Of a stretch of 64,000 nt of DNA, positions 53,256 to 62,770 are shown piece by piece. Source of the DNA: Limnobacter alexandrii (GTDB taxonomy: Bacteria; Pseudomonadota; Gammaproteobacteria; Burkholderiales; Burkholderiaceae_B); assembly GCF_005871185.1 (NCBI RefSeq), contig NZ_SWKN01000007.1:248001-312000 (forward strand), in the 5' to 3' direction. The translations under genes and the position numbers were made by a program. Positions within the stretch are counted from its first letter, which is position 1. Every line of letters begins with the position of its first letter. The notes under the pieces are model-generated. The model did not search any database. It was not told where the DNA came from and saw only the letters and a list, made by a program, of their open reading frames with translations.

Positions 53256-55619
53256 ATGTCGCTTGTTCAAAATCGAATTATCGCCCAGTTGGCTCAAGAA
53301 TTGGGTGCCGCACAATCACAAATCAAGGCAGCAGTCGATTTGTTGGACGAAGGTGCAACTGTGCCTTTCATCGCCCGTTACCGAAAAGAGGCCACGGGTG
53401 GGCTAGACGATGCAGTGCTTCGTGATCTTCAAGAACGGTTGGTGTATCTGCGTGAACTGGAAGATCGACGCAGCAGTATTCTGGAATCCATTGAAAGCCA
53501 GGGCAAATTAACGCCCGAACTGAAAGCAGCCATCGAAAAGGCCGAAAACAAGCAGACGCTGGAAGACCTGTATCTGCCCTACAAGCCCAAGCGCCGCACA
53601 CGCGCCCAAATTGCCCGTGAAGCTGGCCTGCAGCCACTGGCCGATGCGATTCTTGAAAACAGGCAGGCCGTACCCGAAGAATTGGCAACGGTCTATTTGA
53701 ATGCAGAACATCAGATCAATGACACCAAAGCTGCACTGGACGGTGCCCGCGATATTTTGGCGGAACAATTTTCAGAGAACGCAGCCTTATTGGCACTTTT
53801 AAGAAACCGCTTAAAAGCCGAGGGCGCGATTCGCGCTGCCGTGGTGCCTGAAAAAGCCAGCGAGGCAATCAAGTTTCAAGATTATTTTGAGCATCAGGAA
53901 CCCTTGAGCAGCACGGCTTCGCACCGCATGCTTGCCATGCTGCGCGGCCGTGAACAGGGATTTTTGACACTGAAAGTGGACCTGCCCGAAGTGTGGGAAG
54001 CCGAAAGCCCACGCGCGCCCCACCCTTTTGAATCTGAAATTGCACGCCTGCACGGCATTGAGCGAGACGACAGCCCACGCGGCAAGTTCTTGAGCGAAAC
54101 ATGCCGCTGGACCTGGAAGATCAAACTGGCCAGCACCCTTGAAAGTGAAGTGATCGGCACGCTACGTGACGCAGCGCAAGCCGAAGCCATTACCGTGTTT
54201 GGTAAAAACCTGAAAGACCTGTTGTTGTCAGCACCAGCCGGTGGTAAGGCCACCATGGGCCTGGACCCGGGTATTCGCACGGGTGTGAAGGTGGCAGTGA
54301 TTGACAGTACAGGCCAGGTGGTTGAACACGCCACAATCTACCCGCATGAACCCCGCCGACAATGGAATGAATCCATCGCCCTGCTGGCTGCGCTGTGCCA
54401 AAAACACAATGTTGAATTGATTGCCATTGGCAACGGCACCGCCAGCCGGGAAACCGATCAGCTCGCTGCCGACTTGCTCGCGCAACACAAAGACCTGAAA
54501 GCCACTCGCGTGATGGTGAGTGAAGCCGGCGCCTCGGTTTACTCTGCCTCGGCCTTGGCATCGGCTGAACTGCCTGATCTGGATGTCAGCATTCGCGGCG
54601 CGGTGTCGATTGCGCGTCGCTTGCAAGACCCCCTGGCTGAATTGGTCAAAATCGATCCTAAATCAATCGGTGTAGGCCAATACCAGCACGATGTGGATCA
54701 GCGCCAGCTGAGCGGTCGTCTTGATGCAGTGGTTGAAGATTGCGTCAACGCTGTGGGTGTAGAAGTGAACACTGCTTCTGAGCAATTGCTGTCGCGCGTG
54801 TCGGGTTTGAATGCATCGGTGGCGAAGGCGCTGGTTTCATTCCGAAATACAAATGGCAAATTCAAAAGCCGCGAAGACCTTCGTAAAGTACCGCGCTTGG
54901 GTGACAAAACATTTGAGCAGGCAGCGGGCTTTCTGCGCATTCATGGTGCGGAAAATCCGCTGGATGCATCCTCTGTACACCCCGAGGCTTATATTGTTGT
55001 CGAGAAAATGGCAGCCAAGGTTAAAAAGCCTGTGGGTAGCCTGGTGGGCAGTCGTGAAGTGCTCAAGGAATTAAAACCTTCGGAGTTTGTGGATGAGCGA
55101 TTTGGCCTGCCCACTGTTCAAGACATCTTGGTAGAACTTGAAAAACCAGGCCGTGACCCACGCCCCAGCTTCAAGACTGCGAAATTTGATGACAAAGTGC
55201 ACACCATGGCTGATTTGAAGCCTGGCATGACGCTGGAGGGTGTCGTCACCAATGTGGCCAATTTCGGCGCATTTGTTGACATTGGCGTGCATCAAGATGG
55301 CCTGGTGCATGTTTCTGCTTTATCCAACACCTTTGTGAAAGACCCGCACACCGTGGTGAAAACAGGGCAGATTGTGAAAGTGAAAGTGCTAGAAGTGGAC
55401 ATTCCCCGCAAGCGCATTTCATTGACCATGAAGATGGGCGATGAAGTGCCGAAAGCAATGCCCGGGCAAACTGCCGGGCGGCAGATTCAAGCCAACCGCG
55501 CAGGCGATTCAAGAGGAGATCGACGCGGAGGTGGCACTGCTTCCAGTTCGCAACAGGGTGCGGGGTTTGCCAACAATGCATTTGCTGCCGCCTTTGCAAA
55601 AGCGAAAGGAAACAAATAA
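53256..55619 (+). CDS. tex: RNA-binding transcription accessory protein Tex
   Basis: 787 residues from the ATG at 53256; the open frame continues upstream to 53007 but that part lies over the lipoprotein gene and is unlike Tex. Tex binds nucleic acid and polymerase-associated complexes. In order: helical N terminus (QLAQELGAAQSQIKAAVDLLDEGATVPFIARYRKEATG), a YqgF/RNase H-like domain (GLDPGIRTGVKVAVID), helix-hairpin-helix repeats, and a C-terminal S1 domain (GMTLEGVVTNVANFGAFVDIGVHQDGLVH). The tail is Gly/Arg/Ser-rich. It ends 6 bp from convergent zapE with no terminator. Confidence 0.95.
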   Translation: MSLVQNRIIAQLAQELGAAQSQIKAAVDLLDEGATVPFIARYRKEATGGLDDAVLRDLQERLVYLRELEDRRSSILESIESQGKLTPELKAAIEKAENKQTLEDLYLPYKPKRRTRAQIAREAGLQPLADAILENRQAVPEELATVYLNAEHQINDTKAALDGARDILAEQFSENAALLALLRNRLKAEGAIRAAVVPEKASEAIKFQDYFEHQEPLSSTASHRMLAMLRGREQGFLTLKVDLPEVWEAESPRAPHPFESEIARLHGIERDDSPRGKFLSETCRWTWKIKLASTLESEVIGTLRDAAQAEAITVFGKNLKDLLLSAPAGGKATMGLDPGIRTGVKVAVIDSTGQVVEHATIYPHEPRRQWNESIALLAALCQKHNVELIAIGNGTASRETDQLAADLLAQHKDLKATRVMVSEAGASVYSASALASAELPDLDVSIRGAVSIARRLQDPLAELVKIDPKSIGVGQYQHDVDQRQLSGRLDAVVEDCVNAVGVEVNTASEQLLSRVSGLNASVAKALVSFRNTNGKFKSREDLRKVPRLGDKTFEQAAGFLRIHGAENPLDASSVHPEAYIVVEKMAAKVKKPVGSLVGSREVLKELKPSEFVDERFGLPTVQDILVELEKPGRDPRPSFKTAKFDDKVHTMADLKPGMTLEGVVTNVANFGAFVDIGVHQDGLVHVSALSNTFVKDPHTVVKTGQIVKVKVLEVDIPRKRISLTMKMGDEVPKAMPGQTAGRQIQANRAGDSRGDRRGGGTASSSQQGAGFANNAFAAAFAKAKGNK

Positions 55620-55625
55620 GAAAAA

Positions 55626-56717
55626 TTAAAGTCGCACCGCGTTTCGCTTCGGCGAATCCAAATACTCTTTGGATTGCATTTCGACAATGCGGCTCACCGT
55701 GCGGAAGAACTCATGCGCCATTGCACCTTCGGTGTACAGTTCTTCCGGTTCCACAGCAGCCGACATAATCAGCTTCACTTTGTGGTCGTACAACACATCG
55801 ATCAACCAAGTGAAGCGACGCGCCTCGGAGGCCATGCCCGCACCCATTTTGGGCACACCACTGAGAATCACGGTTTGAAACTGGCTGGCAATTTCCAGGT
55901 AATCGTTTTGCGAGCGCGGGCCACCGCACAGGGTGGGAAAATCAAACCACACCACTGAACCCGCACGTCGTACCGCCTTGATGACGCGTGATTCAATTTG
56001 TAGCTCTGCTGGCTCATCGGCTACTTCGGCCAAGCGCTTGAAGTCTTCGGTCAACTGCCTGTCTGCGACGTCATCAAGCGGCATCAGGTAGGTATTCAAT
56101 TGCGCCAACGTGCGGCGGCGGTAATCCACGCCCACATCGACATTAATCACGTCAAGTTGCTTATTGAGCAAAGCAATGGCGGGCAGCAAACGATCGCGGT
56201 GTAAGCCGTCTGGGTATAGGTCATCGGGCTTGTAGTTGGACGTCATCAGGAAAGTCACGCCGTTGGCGAACAAGCCATCCAGCAGGCGATACAGAATCAT
56301 GGCATCGGCAATGTCCGATACGTGAAACTCGTCAAAACAAATCAAACGGTAACGCTTGGCAATGCGAGCAGCCACCTCGTCCAGCGGGTCCTGAACCCCT
56401 TTCAGATCATCGAGTTCGGCATGCACACCGCGCATGAACTCATGAAAATGCAAACGCACCTTTCGCTGTACGGTAACAGAGTTGTAAAAGCAATCCATCA
56501 AAAAACTTTTACCGCGGCCTACCCCACCCCACAGGTACAAGCCCTTGGGAACAGCTGGGCGATTCAAGAATTTTTTAATAACACTGCTGCGGGCTTTTTT
56601 GTATTCAACAAACTCATCGTAAAAAAGCTGCATGCGGTCTACCGCCTTTTGCTGTGCAGCATCCGACTGGTAACCACGTTCGGCCAAAGTTTGTTTGTAG
56701 TATTCCTGAACGTTCAC
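55626..56717 (-). CDS. zapE: Cell division ATPase ZapE (AFG1 family)
   Basis: 363 residues. ZapE is a Z-ring-associated AAA+ type ATPase. Walker A is GGVGRGKSFLMD, the Walker B region is LICFDEFHVSDIADAMIL, and sensor wording MTSNYKPDDLYPDG is typical of AFG1-like proteins. It follows lpdA on the minus strand, but the lpdA terminator (56743-56778) lies between them, so it is likely read from its own promoter or by readthrough. Confidence 0.93.
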   Translation of the reverse strand: MNVQEYYKQTLAERGYQSDAAQQKAVDRMQLFYDEFVEYKKARSSVIKKFLNRPAVPKGLYLWGGVGRGKSFLMDCFYNSVTVQRKVRLHFHEFMRGVHAELDDLKGVQDPLDEVAARIAKRYRLICFDEFHVSDIADAMILYRLLDGLFANGVTFLMTSNYKPDDLYPDGLHRDRLLPAIALLNKQLDVINVDVGVDYRRRTLAQLNTYLMPLDDVADRQLTEDFKRLAEVADEPAELQIESRVIKAVRRAGSVVWFDFPTLCGGPRSQNDYLEIASQFQTVILSGVPKMGAGMASEARRFTWLIDVLYDHKVKLIMSAAVEPEELYTEGAMAHEFFRTVSRIVEMQSKEYLDSPKRNAVRL

Positions 56718-56742
56718 GATGATGAATTTGAATCAATAGAAT

Positions 56743-56778
56743 TAAAAAAACGGCCGATGAAGCAATTCACCAGCCGTT
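56743..56778 (-). terminator. Terminator of sucA-odhB-lpdA
   Basis: AACGGC and GCCGTT (56749-56754 and 56773-56778) pair around an inner TGAA-TTGC-TTCA hairpin, and a run of seven T follows on the minus strand. It lies 23 bp after the lpdA stop. Confidence 0.85.
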
Positions 56779-56801
56779 TCGGATCGACACTGAGCTAAAT
56801 A

Positions 56802-58238
56802 TTAACCGTTCAGTTGACGCTTGTCGCAAGCCAAAGCCGCTTCCTTGACCACTTCAGACAAACTGGGGTGCGCATGGCAAATGCGACCGATGTCTTCAGA
56901 AGAAGCCTTGAACTCCATGGCCATGACCGCTTCCGCAATCAAGTCAGAGGCATGGCTATTGATGATATGCACACCAAGAACTTCATCGGTGGTGGCATCG
57001 GCCAACACTTTCACAAAGCCTTGAGAATCACCCTGCCCCAGCGCACGGCCATTGGCCATGAACGGGAACTGACCTGCCTTGTACTTGCGGCCTTCCTGTT
57101 TCAACTGTTGCTCGGTTTTACCCACCCAAGCCACTTCAGGTGAGGTGTAAATAACCCATGGAATGGTGTCGTAGTTGCAATGGCCAGCCTGCCCAGCCAT
57201 GATTTCTGCAACCATCACGCCTTCTTCTTCAGCCTTGTGCGCCAACATGGCACCCCGAATCACATCGCCAATCGCGTAAATACCAGCCACCAAGGTTTGG
57301 CAGTGGGCATCCACATCAATCTGGCCACGGTCATTGGTTTTCAGGCCAACGGCTTCCAGGTTCAAGCCATCGGTGTTGGGTACGCGGCCCACAGACACGA
57401 TCAGTTTGTCGCAATCCAGCTTTTGGGCTGCCCCATCGGCATCGGTGTAAGCCACTGAAACGCCTTTCTTGCTGGCCTTCACTTCACCAATTTTCACGCC
57501 CATGTTCATCTTCAAACCTTGCTTGGTGAAGATCTTCTGCATTTCCTTGGCCACACCTTCATCGGCTGCAGCCAGGAAATTGGGCATGGCTTCGAGCACG
57601 GTTACTTCCGCACCCAAACGGCGCCACACAGAGCCCAGCTCAAGACCAATCACGCCCGCACCAATCACGCCCAACTTCTTGGGCACAGCGCCAAATTTCA
57701 GGGCACCCTCGTTGTCGCAAACGATTTCATTGTCTACAGCAATCCCGGGCAAATGGCGGGCCTTGGAACCTGTCGCGACGATGACCTGTTTGGCAGTCAC
57801 TTTTTCTTCACCGGCCGCACTTTTCACGGTCAACTCGAAACCACCATCGACCTTGCCGGAAAAACTGGCCCAGCCCTTGATGGGCGTGACCTTGTTTTTC
57901 TTGAACAGGTATTGAATACCGCCGGTCATTTTCGCAACGATCTCATCTTTGCGCTTGACCATTTTGGCCACGTCCATTTTCGCACCAGTCACCGTGATTC
58001 CGTGATCTTCAGCATGATGCTGGATCTTCTCGAATTCCTCGGAAGAGGCCAACAAAGCCTTCGATGGAATGCAACCCACATTCAGGCAAGTTCCGCCCAA
58101 GCGTGGTTCACCCTTGGGATCATCGTATGCATTGCCTTCAATACAGGCCACTTTCATACCCAGCTGACCCGCGCGGATCGCGGCGATGTAACCGCCGGGG
58201 CCCGCACCAATCACTACTACGTCGTATTGTGTACTCAT
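56802..58238 (-). CDS. lpdA: Dihydrolipoamide dehydrogenase (E3)
   Basis: 478 residues. E3 reoxidises the lipoyl groups of 2-oxo acid dehydrogenases and passes electrons to NAD. The FAD fold is [20 protein letters not shown]; the redox disulfide is [13 protein letters not shown]; the NAD motif is [16 protein letters not shown]; the C-terminal base is HAHPSLSE with the partner Glu. It is the third gene of sucA-odhB-lpdA, 11 bp after odhB, and so mainly serves 2-oxoglutarate dehydrogenase. Confidence 0.97.
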   Translation of the reverse strand: MSTQYDVVVIGAGPGGYIAAIRAGQLGMKVACIEGNAYDDPKGEPRLGGTCLNVGCIPSKALLASSEEFEKIQHHAEDHGITVTGAKMDVAKMVKRKDEIVAKMTGGIQYLFKKNKVTPIKGWASFSGKVDGGFELTVKSAAGEEKVTAKQVIVATGSKARHLPGIAVDNEIVCDNEGALKFGAVPKKLGVIGAGVIGLELGSVWRRLGAEVTVLEAMPNFLAAADEGVAKEMQKIFTKQGLKMNMGVKIGEVKASKKGVSVAYTDADGAAQKLDCDKLIVSVGRVPNTDGLNLEAVGLKTNDRGQIDVDAHCQTLVAGIYAIGDVIRGAMLAHKAEEEGVMVAEIMAGQAGHCNYDTIPWVIYTSPEVAWVGKTEQQLKQEGRKYKAGQFPFMANGRALGQGDSQGFVKVLADATTDEVLGVHIINSHASDLIAEAVMAMEFKASSEDIGRICHAHPSLSEVVKEAALACDKRQLNG

Positions 58239-58249
58239 GAGAATTCCCC

Positions 58250-59536
58250 TTACAGTTCCAGCAGCAAGCGTGCTGGGTCTTCCAGGGCTTCCTTCATTGC
58301 GACCAAACCAAGCACCGCTTCACGACCATCAATAATTCGGTGGTCATAGCTCATGGCCAGGTAGTTCATTGGGCGAATCACGATTTCACCGTTCTCGACC
58401 ACTGCACGCTCTTTCGTGGCGTGAATACCCAAAATTGCCGACTGGGGTGGATTGATAATCGGGGTGGACAGCATGGAACCAAACACACCACCGTTGGAAA
58501 TCGAGAATGTACCGCCTGTGAGGTCGTCCAGGCTTAGTTTGCCGTCTTTGGCTTTCTGGCCGAATTCGGCAATCTTCATCTCAATGTCGGCAATGCTCAT
58601 TTGATCGGCGTTGCGAATAATCGGCACCACCAAACCACGTGGGGAACCCACGGCAATACCGATGTCGAAGTAGCCGTGGTACACAATGTCGTTGCCATCG
58701 ACAGAGGCATTGAGCACTGGGTACTTTTTCAATGCAGCCACTGCTGCTTTCACGAAGAAGCCCATGAAGCCCAGCTTGGCACCATGTTCTTTTTCGAACT
58801 TGTCCTTGTACTTGTTGCGCAAGTCCATCACCGGCTTCATGTTCACTTCGTTGAACGTGGTCAGAATGGCGTTGGTTTGCTGAGACTGTACCAGGCGCTC
58901 TGCAACGCGTGCGCGCAAACGGCTCATGGGCACGCGCTGCTCTGGGCGGCCTTCAATCAAGGTTGAAGGATCAAGCGGCGCTTTAACTTCGGGCAACAGG
59001 CTGACTGGTTTGGCAGCAGCCGGTGCAGCTGCTGGTTTGGCGGCGGGAGCAGGCGCTGCTGCAGGTGCATTCAAGGTGCCAATTACATCGCCCTTGGTGA
59101 TGCGACCATCTTTTCCGGAGCCTGCAACTTGGTCTGCACTCAGCTTGTTCTCCGCCATCATTTTGGCGGCTGCTGGCATGGCGACAGACCCATCAACGCT
59201 GGCCGAAGGAGCTGGAGCGGATGCTGGGGCTGCTGGTGCTGAAGCCGCCGCGGGTGCAGGCGTTGCGGCAGCAGGTGCGCTTGCTGAAGCACTTGCTTCC
59301 GTGTCAATTTTCGCCAAAACCTGGCCTGCGACAACGGTTGCACCGTCTTCGCAGAGAATTTCAACAATAACACCGCCAGAAGGCGCAGGCACTTCAAGCA
59401 CAACCTTGTCGGTTTCAACATCGATCAGGTTTTCGTCACGCTTAACCGCGTCACCAGGTTTTTTGTACCAATTCAACAGCGTTGCTTCGGCGACAGATTC
59501 GGACAGTTGTGGTACGACCACTTCTACGATTGCCAT
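58250..59536 (-). CDS. odhB: 2-oxoglutarate dehydrogenase E2, dihydrolipoyl succinyltransferase
   Basis: 428 residues. E2 carries the succinyl group from E1 to CoA. A lipoyl domain (about 1-75) has the modified Lys in VETDKVVLE (about 43); an Ala/Pro-rich flexible linker follows (about 80-120); then a peripheral-subunit-binding domain ([32 protein letters not shown]), a second linker and the catalytic domain ending with the His of [12 protein letters not shown]. The succinyltransferase subtype is supported by the sucA gene upstream and by the [19 protein letters not shown] block. Confidence 0.97.
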   Translation of the reverse strand: MAIVEVVVPQLSESVAEATLLNWYKKPGDAVKRDENLIDVETDKVVLEVPAPSGGVIVEILCEDGATVVAGQVLAKIDTEASASASAPAAATPAPAAASAPAAPASAPAPSASVDGSVAMPAAAKMMAENKLSADQVAGSGKDGRITKGDVIGTLNAPAAAPAPAAKPAAAPAAAKPVSLLPEVKAPLDPSTLIEGRPEQRVPMSRLRARVAERLVQSQQTNAILTTFNEVNMKPVMDLRNKYKDKFEKEHGAKLGFMGFFVKAAVAALKKYPVLNASVDGNDIVYHGYFDIGIAVGSPRGLVVPIIRNADQMSIADIEMKIAEFGQKAKDGKLSLDDLTGGTFSISNGGVFGSMLSTPIINPPQSAILGIHATKERAVVENGEIVIRPMNYLAMSYDHRIIDGREAVLGLVAMKEALEDPARLLLEL

Positions 59537-59604
59537 GGAATATTTTCCTTTTGAATTCTTTGTTCAAGTGCGGGCGACCACCATGGCCAGCCCGCGTCCT
59601 GTAG

Positions 59605-62463
59605 TTACTTGGTGATCACGAAACCCTTGAGCTTGCCAAAAGCAGCATCGATCAGCGCTTTCTGCTGTTCGTTGTGCTTGGCGTAATAGCCCACGGCTGG
59701 AGAAGCTGACGCCGGACGGCCCGCATAACCCAGACGCTGTCCTTCCGACAGGTTTTCAAGCACGTTGTGCTGGATCTGGAACCAGGGTCCCTGGTTTTGC
59801 GGTTCATCCTGACACCACACCACATCGGTCACATTGGGGTATTTGCGCAGTTCTGCGCTCAATGACTTGTGCGGGAATGGGTACAGCTGCTCGATACGTG
59901 CAATCGCAACATCTTTGATGTTGCGCTCACGACGAGCCGCGATAAGGTCGTAATACACGCGACCGGAACAAAGGACCACTCGCTTGACCTTGCTGGCTTC
60001 CAGTTCGCCCTGGTCACCAATCACTGTCTGGAAGTGGCCTTTTGACAGGTCTTGCAGGGAAGATGTGGCTTCCTTGTGACGCAACAAAGACTTCGGCGTC
60101 ATGATGATCAATGGCTTGCGGAACAAGCGGATCATCTGGCGACGCAACAGGTGGAAAATTTGCGCTGGCGTGGTCGGCTGACACACCTGCATGTTGTTCT
60201 CGGCACAGAGCTGCAAATAACGCTCAATTCGTGCAGAGGAGTGCTCAGGGCCCTGACCTTCATAACCGTGAGGCAACATCATGACCAGGCCAGAGGCACG
60301 ACCCCACTTGACTTCACCTGAAGAAATAAACTGGTCGATCACCACCTGGGCACCGTTGGCGAAGTCGCCAAACTGGGCTTCCCAAATAACCAAAGTGTTG
60401 GGTTCGGCAGTGGAGTAGCCGTATTCAAAACCAAGCACAGCTTCTTCTGACAATACAGAGTCGATCACCGTGAAGGGTGCCTGGCTTTCTGAAATATTTT
60501 CCAGAGGCACATAGGTACCCTCGCTCCACTTTTCACGACCCTGATGATGCAAAACGGCGTGGCGGTGAGTGAAGGTGCCGCGACCACAATCCTGACCAGT
60601 CATGCGAACAGCATAACCAGAGGAAACCAGAGAAGCGTAAGCCAGGTGCTCACCCATGCCCCAATCCAGCAAGGTTTCACCTTGACCCATGGCAGCACGA
60701 TCAGCGATCACTTTTTGCACCAAGGGGTGAACCTTGAAGTTTTCAGGCACTGTTGTAATACGTTCGGACAGACGCTTGATTTCAGAGATAGGCACCGATG
60801 TGTCAGCCGCATCGGTCCACTTCTTGTTCAAGTAAGGTGACCAATCCACCGCAAACTTGCTCTTGTAGTTGGTCAGCACGGGATCGGCGCGGTTGTGCTT
60901 GCCCTCGTCCATCGCAGCGCGGAAGTCAGCAACAAGTTTTTCTGCGCCATCTGCACTAAGAATACCCTGCATTACCAAGCGCTCAGCGTACAGTGCACGC
61001 GTGCCGGGATGCTGGCCAATTTTCTTGTACATCAAAGGCTGAGTAACGGCCGGGGTGTCTTGTTCGTTGTGGCCCAGCTTGCGGAAACAGACAATGTCGA
61101 TCACCACGTCTTGCTGGAATTCCATGCGGAAATCGAGCGCCAACTGGGTTACGAAAATCACTGCTTCGGGATCGTCGCCATTGACGTGGAATACCGGCGC
61201 CTCAATCATTTTGACCACGTCTGAACAGTACAGCGTGGAACGACTGTCGCGAGGATCGGAGGTGGTGAAACCGATTTGGTTGTTGATCACGATGTGAACC
61301 GTACCGCCTGTGCCGTAGCCACGCGTGTGCACCAGGTTCAGTGTTTCCATGACAACACCCTGACCGGCAAAAGCTGCATCACCGTGCACCAGCACTGGCA
61401 ACACCTGCTTGCCTTCCTTGTCACCACGACGTTCTTGACGAGCCTTCACCGACCCTTCAACCACGGGGTTGACGATTTCAAGGTGAGACGGGTTAAACGC
61501 CAAAGACAAGTGCATGGGGCCACCGGGGGTGGTGACATCGGATGAAAAGCCTTGGTGATACTTCACATCACCCGCGGGCAAATCATCGGCATGCTTGCCT
61601 TCAAATTCTTCAAACAACTGGCTTGGGCTTTTGCCCAAAATGTTGACCAATACGTTCAAACGGCCACGGTGAGCCATGCCAATAATGGTTTCTTGCACAC
61701 CGTTGGCACCACCACGCTGAATCACCTGGTCAAGCGAAGCAATGAAAGACTCACCGCCTTCAAGTGAAAAACGCTTCTGACCCACATACCGTGTATGCAA
61801 ATAGCGCTCGAGGCCTTCAGCAGCGGTCAGGCGCTCGAGAATGTGTAACTTTTCCTCAGTCGACAGTTGAGCGGTACCCAGGCTGGTTTCCATGCGTTCT
61901 TGCAACCAGCGCTTTTGGGCGGGGTCGCTGATGTGCATGTATTCAATACCGATGGAACGGCAGTAGGTGTCGCGCAAAGCCTTCACGATGTCGCGAAGGG
62001 TCATTTGATCTTGACCAAAGTAGGTGTTGGTCGCGGAGAACGTGATGTCCATGTCCGCTTCGGTCAAACCGTAGAAGGCTGGATCAAGCTCCGGAATGTT
62101 CGGGCGTTCCTGGCGCTTTAGCGGATCCAGGTCTGCAAATCGTGAACCCAGGAAGCGATAAGCCGCCACAATGGACTGCACGTGCACCTGTTTCTTGGCC
62201 ACTTCCAGGTCGGCAGAATGTATCTGCGGCTGCAGGAAGCCTTTTTTGGCACGTTGGGCAAAAGATTGAACCACCGGCGCATGGGCCACGTCTTTCTCGT
62301 TCACGTCACCGTGAGCGGAAGGCACCATTTGCATTTGGTCAAAGTAGGCGCGCCATTTGTCTGGCACAGATCCTGGGTTGTCCAGGTAGGCCTCGTACAT
62401 TTCTTCGACATAGGGCGCATTGCCCCCGAACAAATACGAGTTTTGTTGTAATGATCGCATCAT
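59605..62463 (-). CDS. sucA: 2-oxoglutarate dehydrogenase E1
   Basis: 952 residues from the ATG at 62463, which has AAGGTGA 7-8 bases upstream; an ATG at 62535 would add 24 residues unlike the family. E1 decarboxylates 2-oxoglutarate on thiamine diphosphate. The N-terminal YLFGGNAPYVEEMYEAYL binds E2; GMAHRGRLNVLVNILGK, HGDAAFAGQG, GFTTSDPRDSRST and FRKLGHNEQDTP are the cofactor and substrate blocks; the C-terminal domain has HGYEGQGPEHSSAR. It is the first gene of sucA-odhB-lpdA, 68 bp before odhB. Confidence 0.97.
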   Translation of the reverse strand: MMRSLQQNSYLFGGNAPYVEEMYEAYLDNPGSVPDKWRAYFDQMQMVPSAHGDVNEKDVAHAPVVQSFAQRAKKGFLQPQIHSADLEVAKKQVHVQSIVAAYRFLGSRFADLDPLKRQERPNIPELDPAFYGLTEADMDITFSATNTYFGQDQMTLRDIVKALRDTYCRSIGIEYMHISDPAQKRWLQERMETSLGTAQLSTEEKLHILERLTAAEGLERYLHTRYVGQKRFSLEGGESFIASLDQVIQRGGANGVQETIIGMAHRGRLNVLVNILGKSPSQLFEEFEGKHADDLPAGDVKYHQGFSSDVTTPGGPMHLSLAFNPSHLEIVNPVVEGSVKARQERRGDKEGKQVLPVLVHGDAAFAGQGVVMETLNLVHTRGYGTGGTVHIVINNQIGFTTSDPRDSRSTLYCSDVVKMIEAPVFHVNGDDPEAVIFVTQLALDFRMEFQQDVVIDIVCFRKLGHNEQDTPAVTQPLMYKKIGQHPGTRALYAERLVMQGILSADGAEKLVADFRAAMDEGKHNRADPVLTNYKSKFAVDWSPYLNKKWTDAADTSVPISEIKRLSERITTVPENFKVHPLVQKVIADRAAMGQGETLLDWGMGEHLAYASLVSSGYAVRMTGQDCGRGTFTHRHAVLHHQGREKWSEGTYVPLENISESQAPFTVIDSVLSEEAVLGFEYGYSTAEPNTLVIWEAQFGDFANGAQVVIDQFISSGEVKWGRASGLVMMLPHGYEGQGPEHSSARIERYLQLCAENNMQVCQPTTPAQIFHLLRRQMIRLFRKPLIIMTPKSLLRHKEATSSLQDLSKGHFQTVIGDQGELEASKVKRVVLCSGRVYYDLIAARRERNIKDVAIARIEQLYPFPHKSLSAELRKYPNVTDVVWCQDEPQNQGPWFQIQHNVLENLSEGQRLGYAGRPASASPAVGYYAKHNEQQKALIDAAFGKLKGFVITK

Positions 62464-62613
62464 TTGCGCTTCACCTTTTTCCGAGTTTCTCGTTTCAAAG
62501 ATGTGGGGTTCGGACTCGACCTTGGCTATTGCCATCGGACCGAATCCCTACACACGTGGGTTAAACCGCACTCCCCGTCTGGTTTGTGGAGCCCCTGCCC
62601 CTAACCAGATAGC

Positions 62614-62638
62614 AAAAAACAGCCAAATAGACTGTTTT
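62614..62638 (-). terminator. Terminator-like hairpin in the sucA leader
   Basis: AAAACAG (62616-62622) and CTGTTTT (62632-62638) form a 7-bp stem with a 9-base loop; on the minus strand it is followed by T-rich sequence. It may be a second terminator for gltA or part of the sucA leader. The 62464-62770 gap otherwise shows no ORF of note and no clear promoter. Confidence 0.35.
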
Positions 62639-62721
62639 AAGAGTTAAGCCCAAAGGATAGCAGATTAGAGAAAGCGCACTAAAGCGTTGCCTGAGATGAA
62701 TGTGAAAAATGTGGTGAAAAT

Positions 62722-62749
62722 GAAAAAAGCCACCCGAGGGTGGCTTTTT
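62722..62749 (-). terminator. Terminator of gltA
   Basis: AAAAAAGCCACC (62723-62734) pairs with GGTGGCTTTTT around a CGAG loop, with T runs on both strands. It lies 22 bp after the gltA stop. Confidence 0.9.
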
Positions 62750-62770
62750 GTTGTCCAGTCGAATCGAGAT

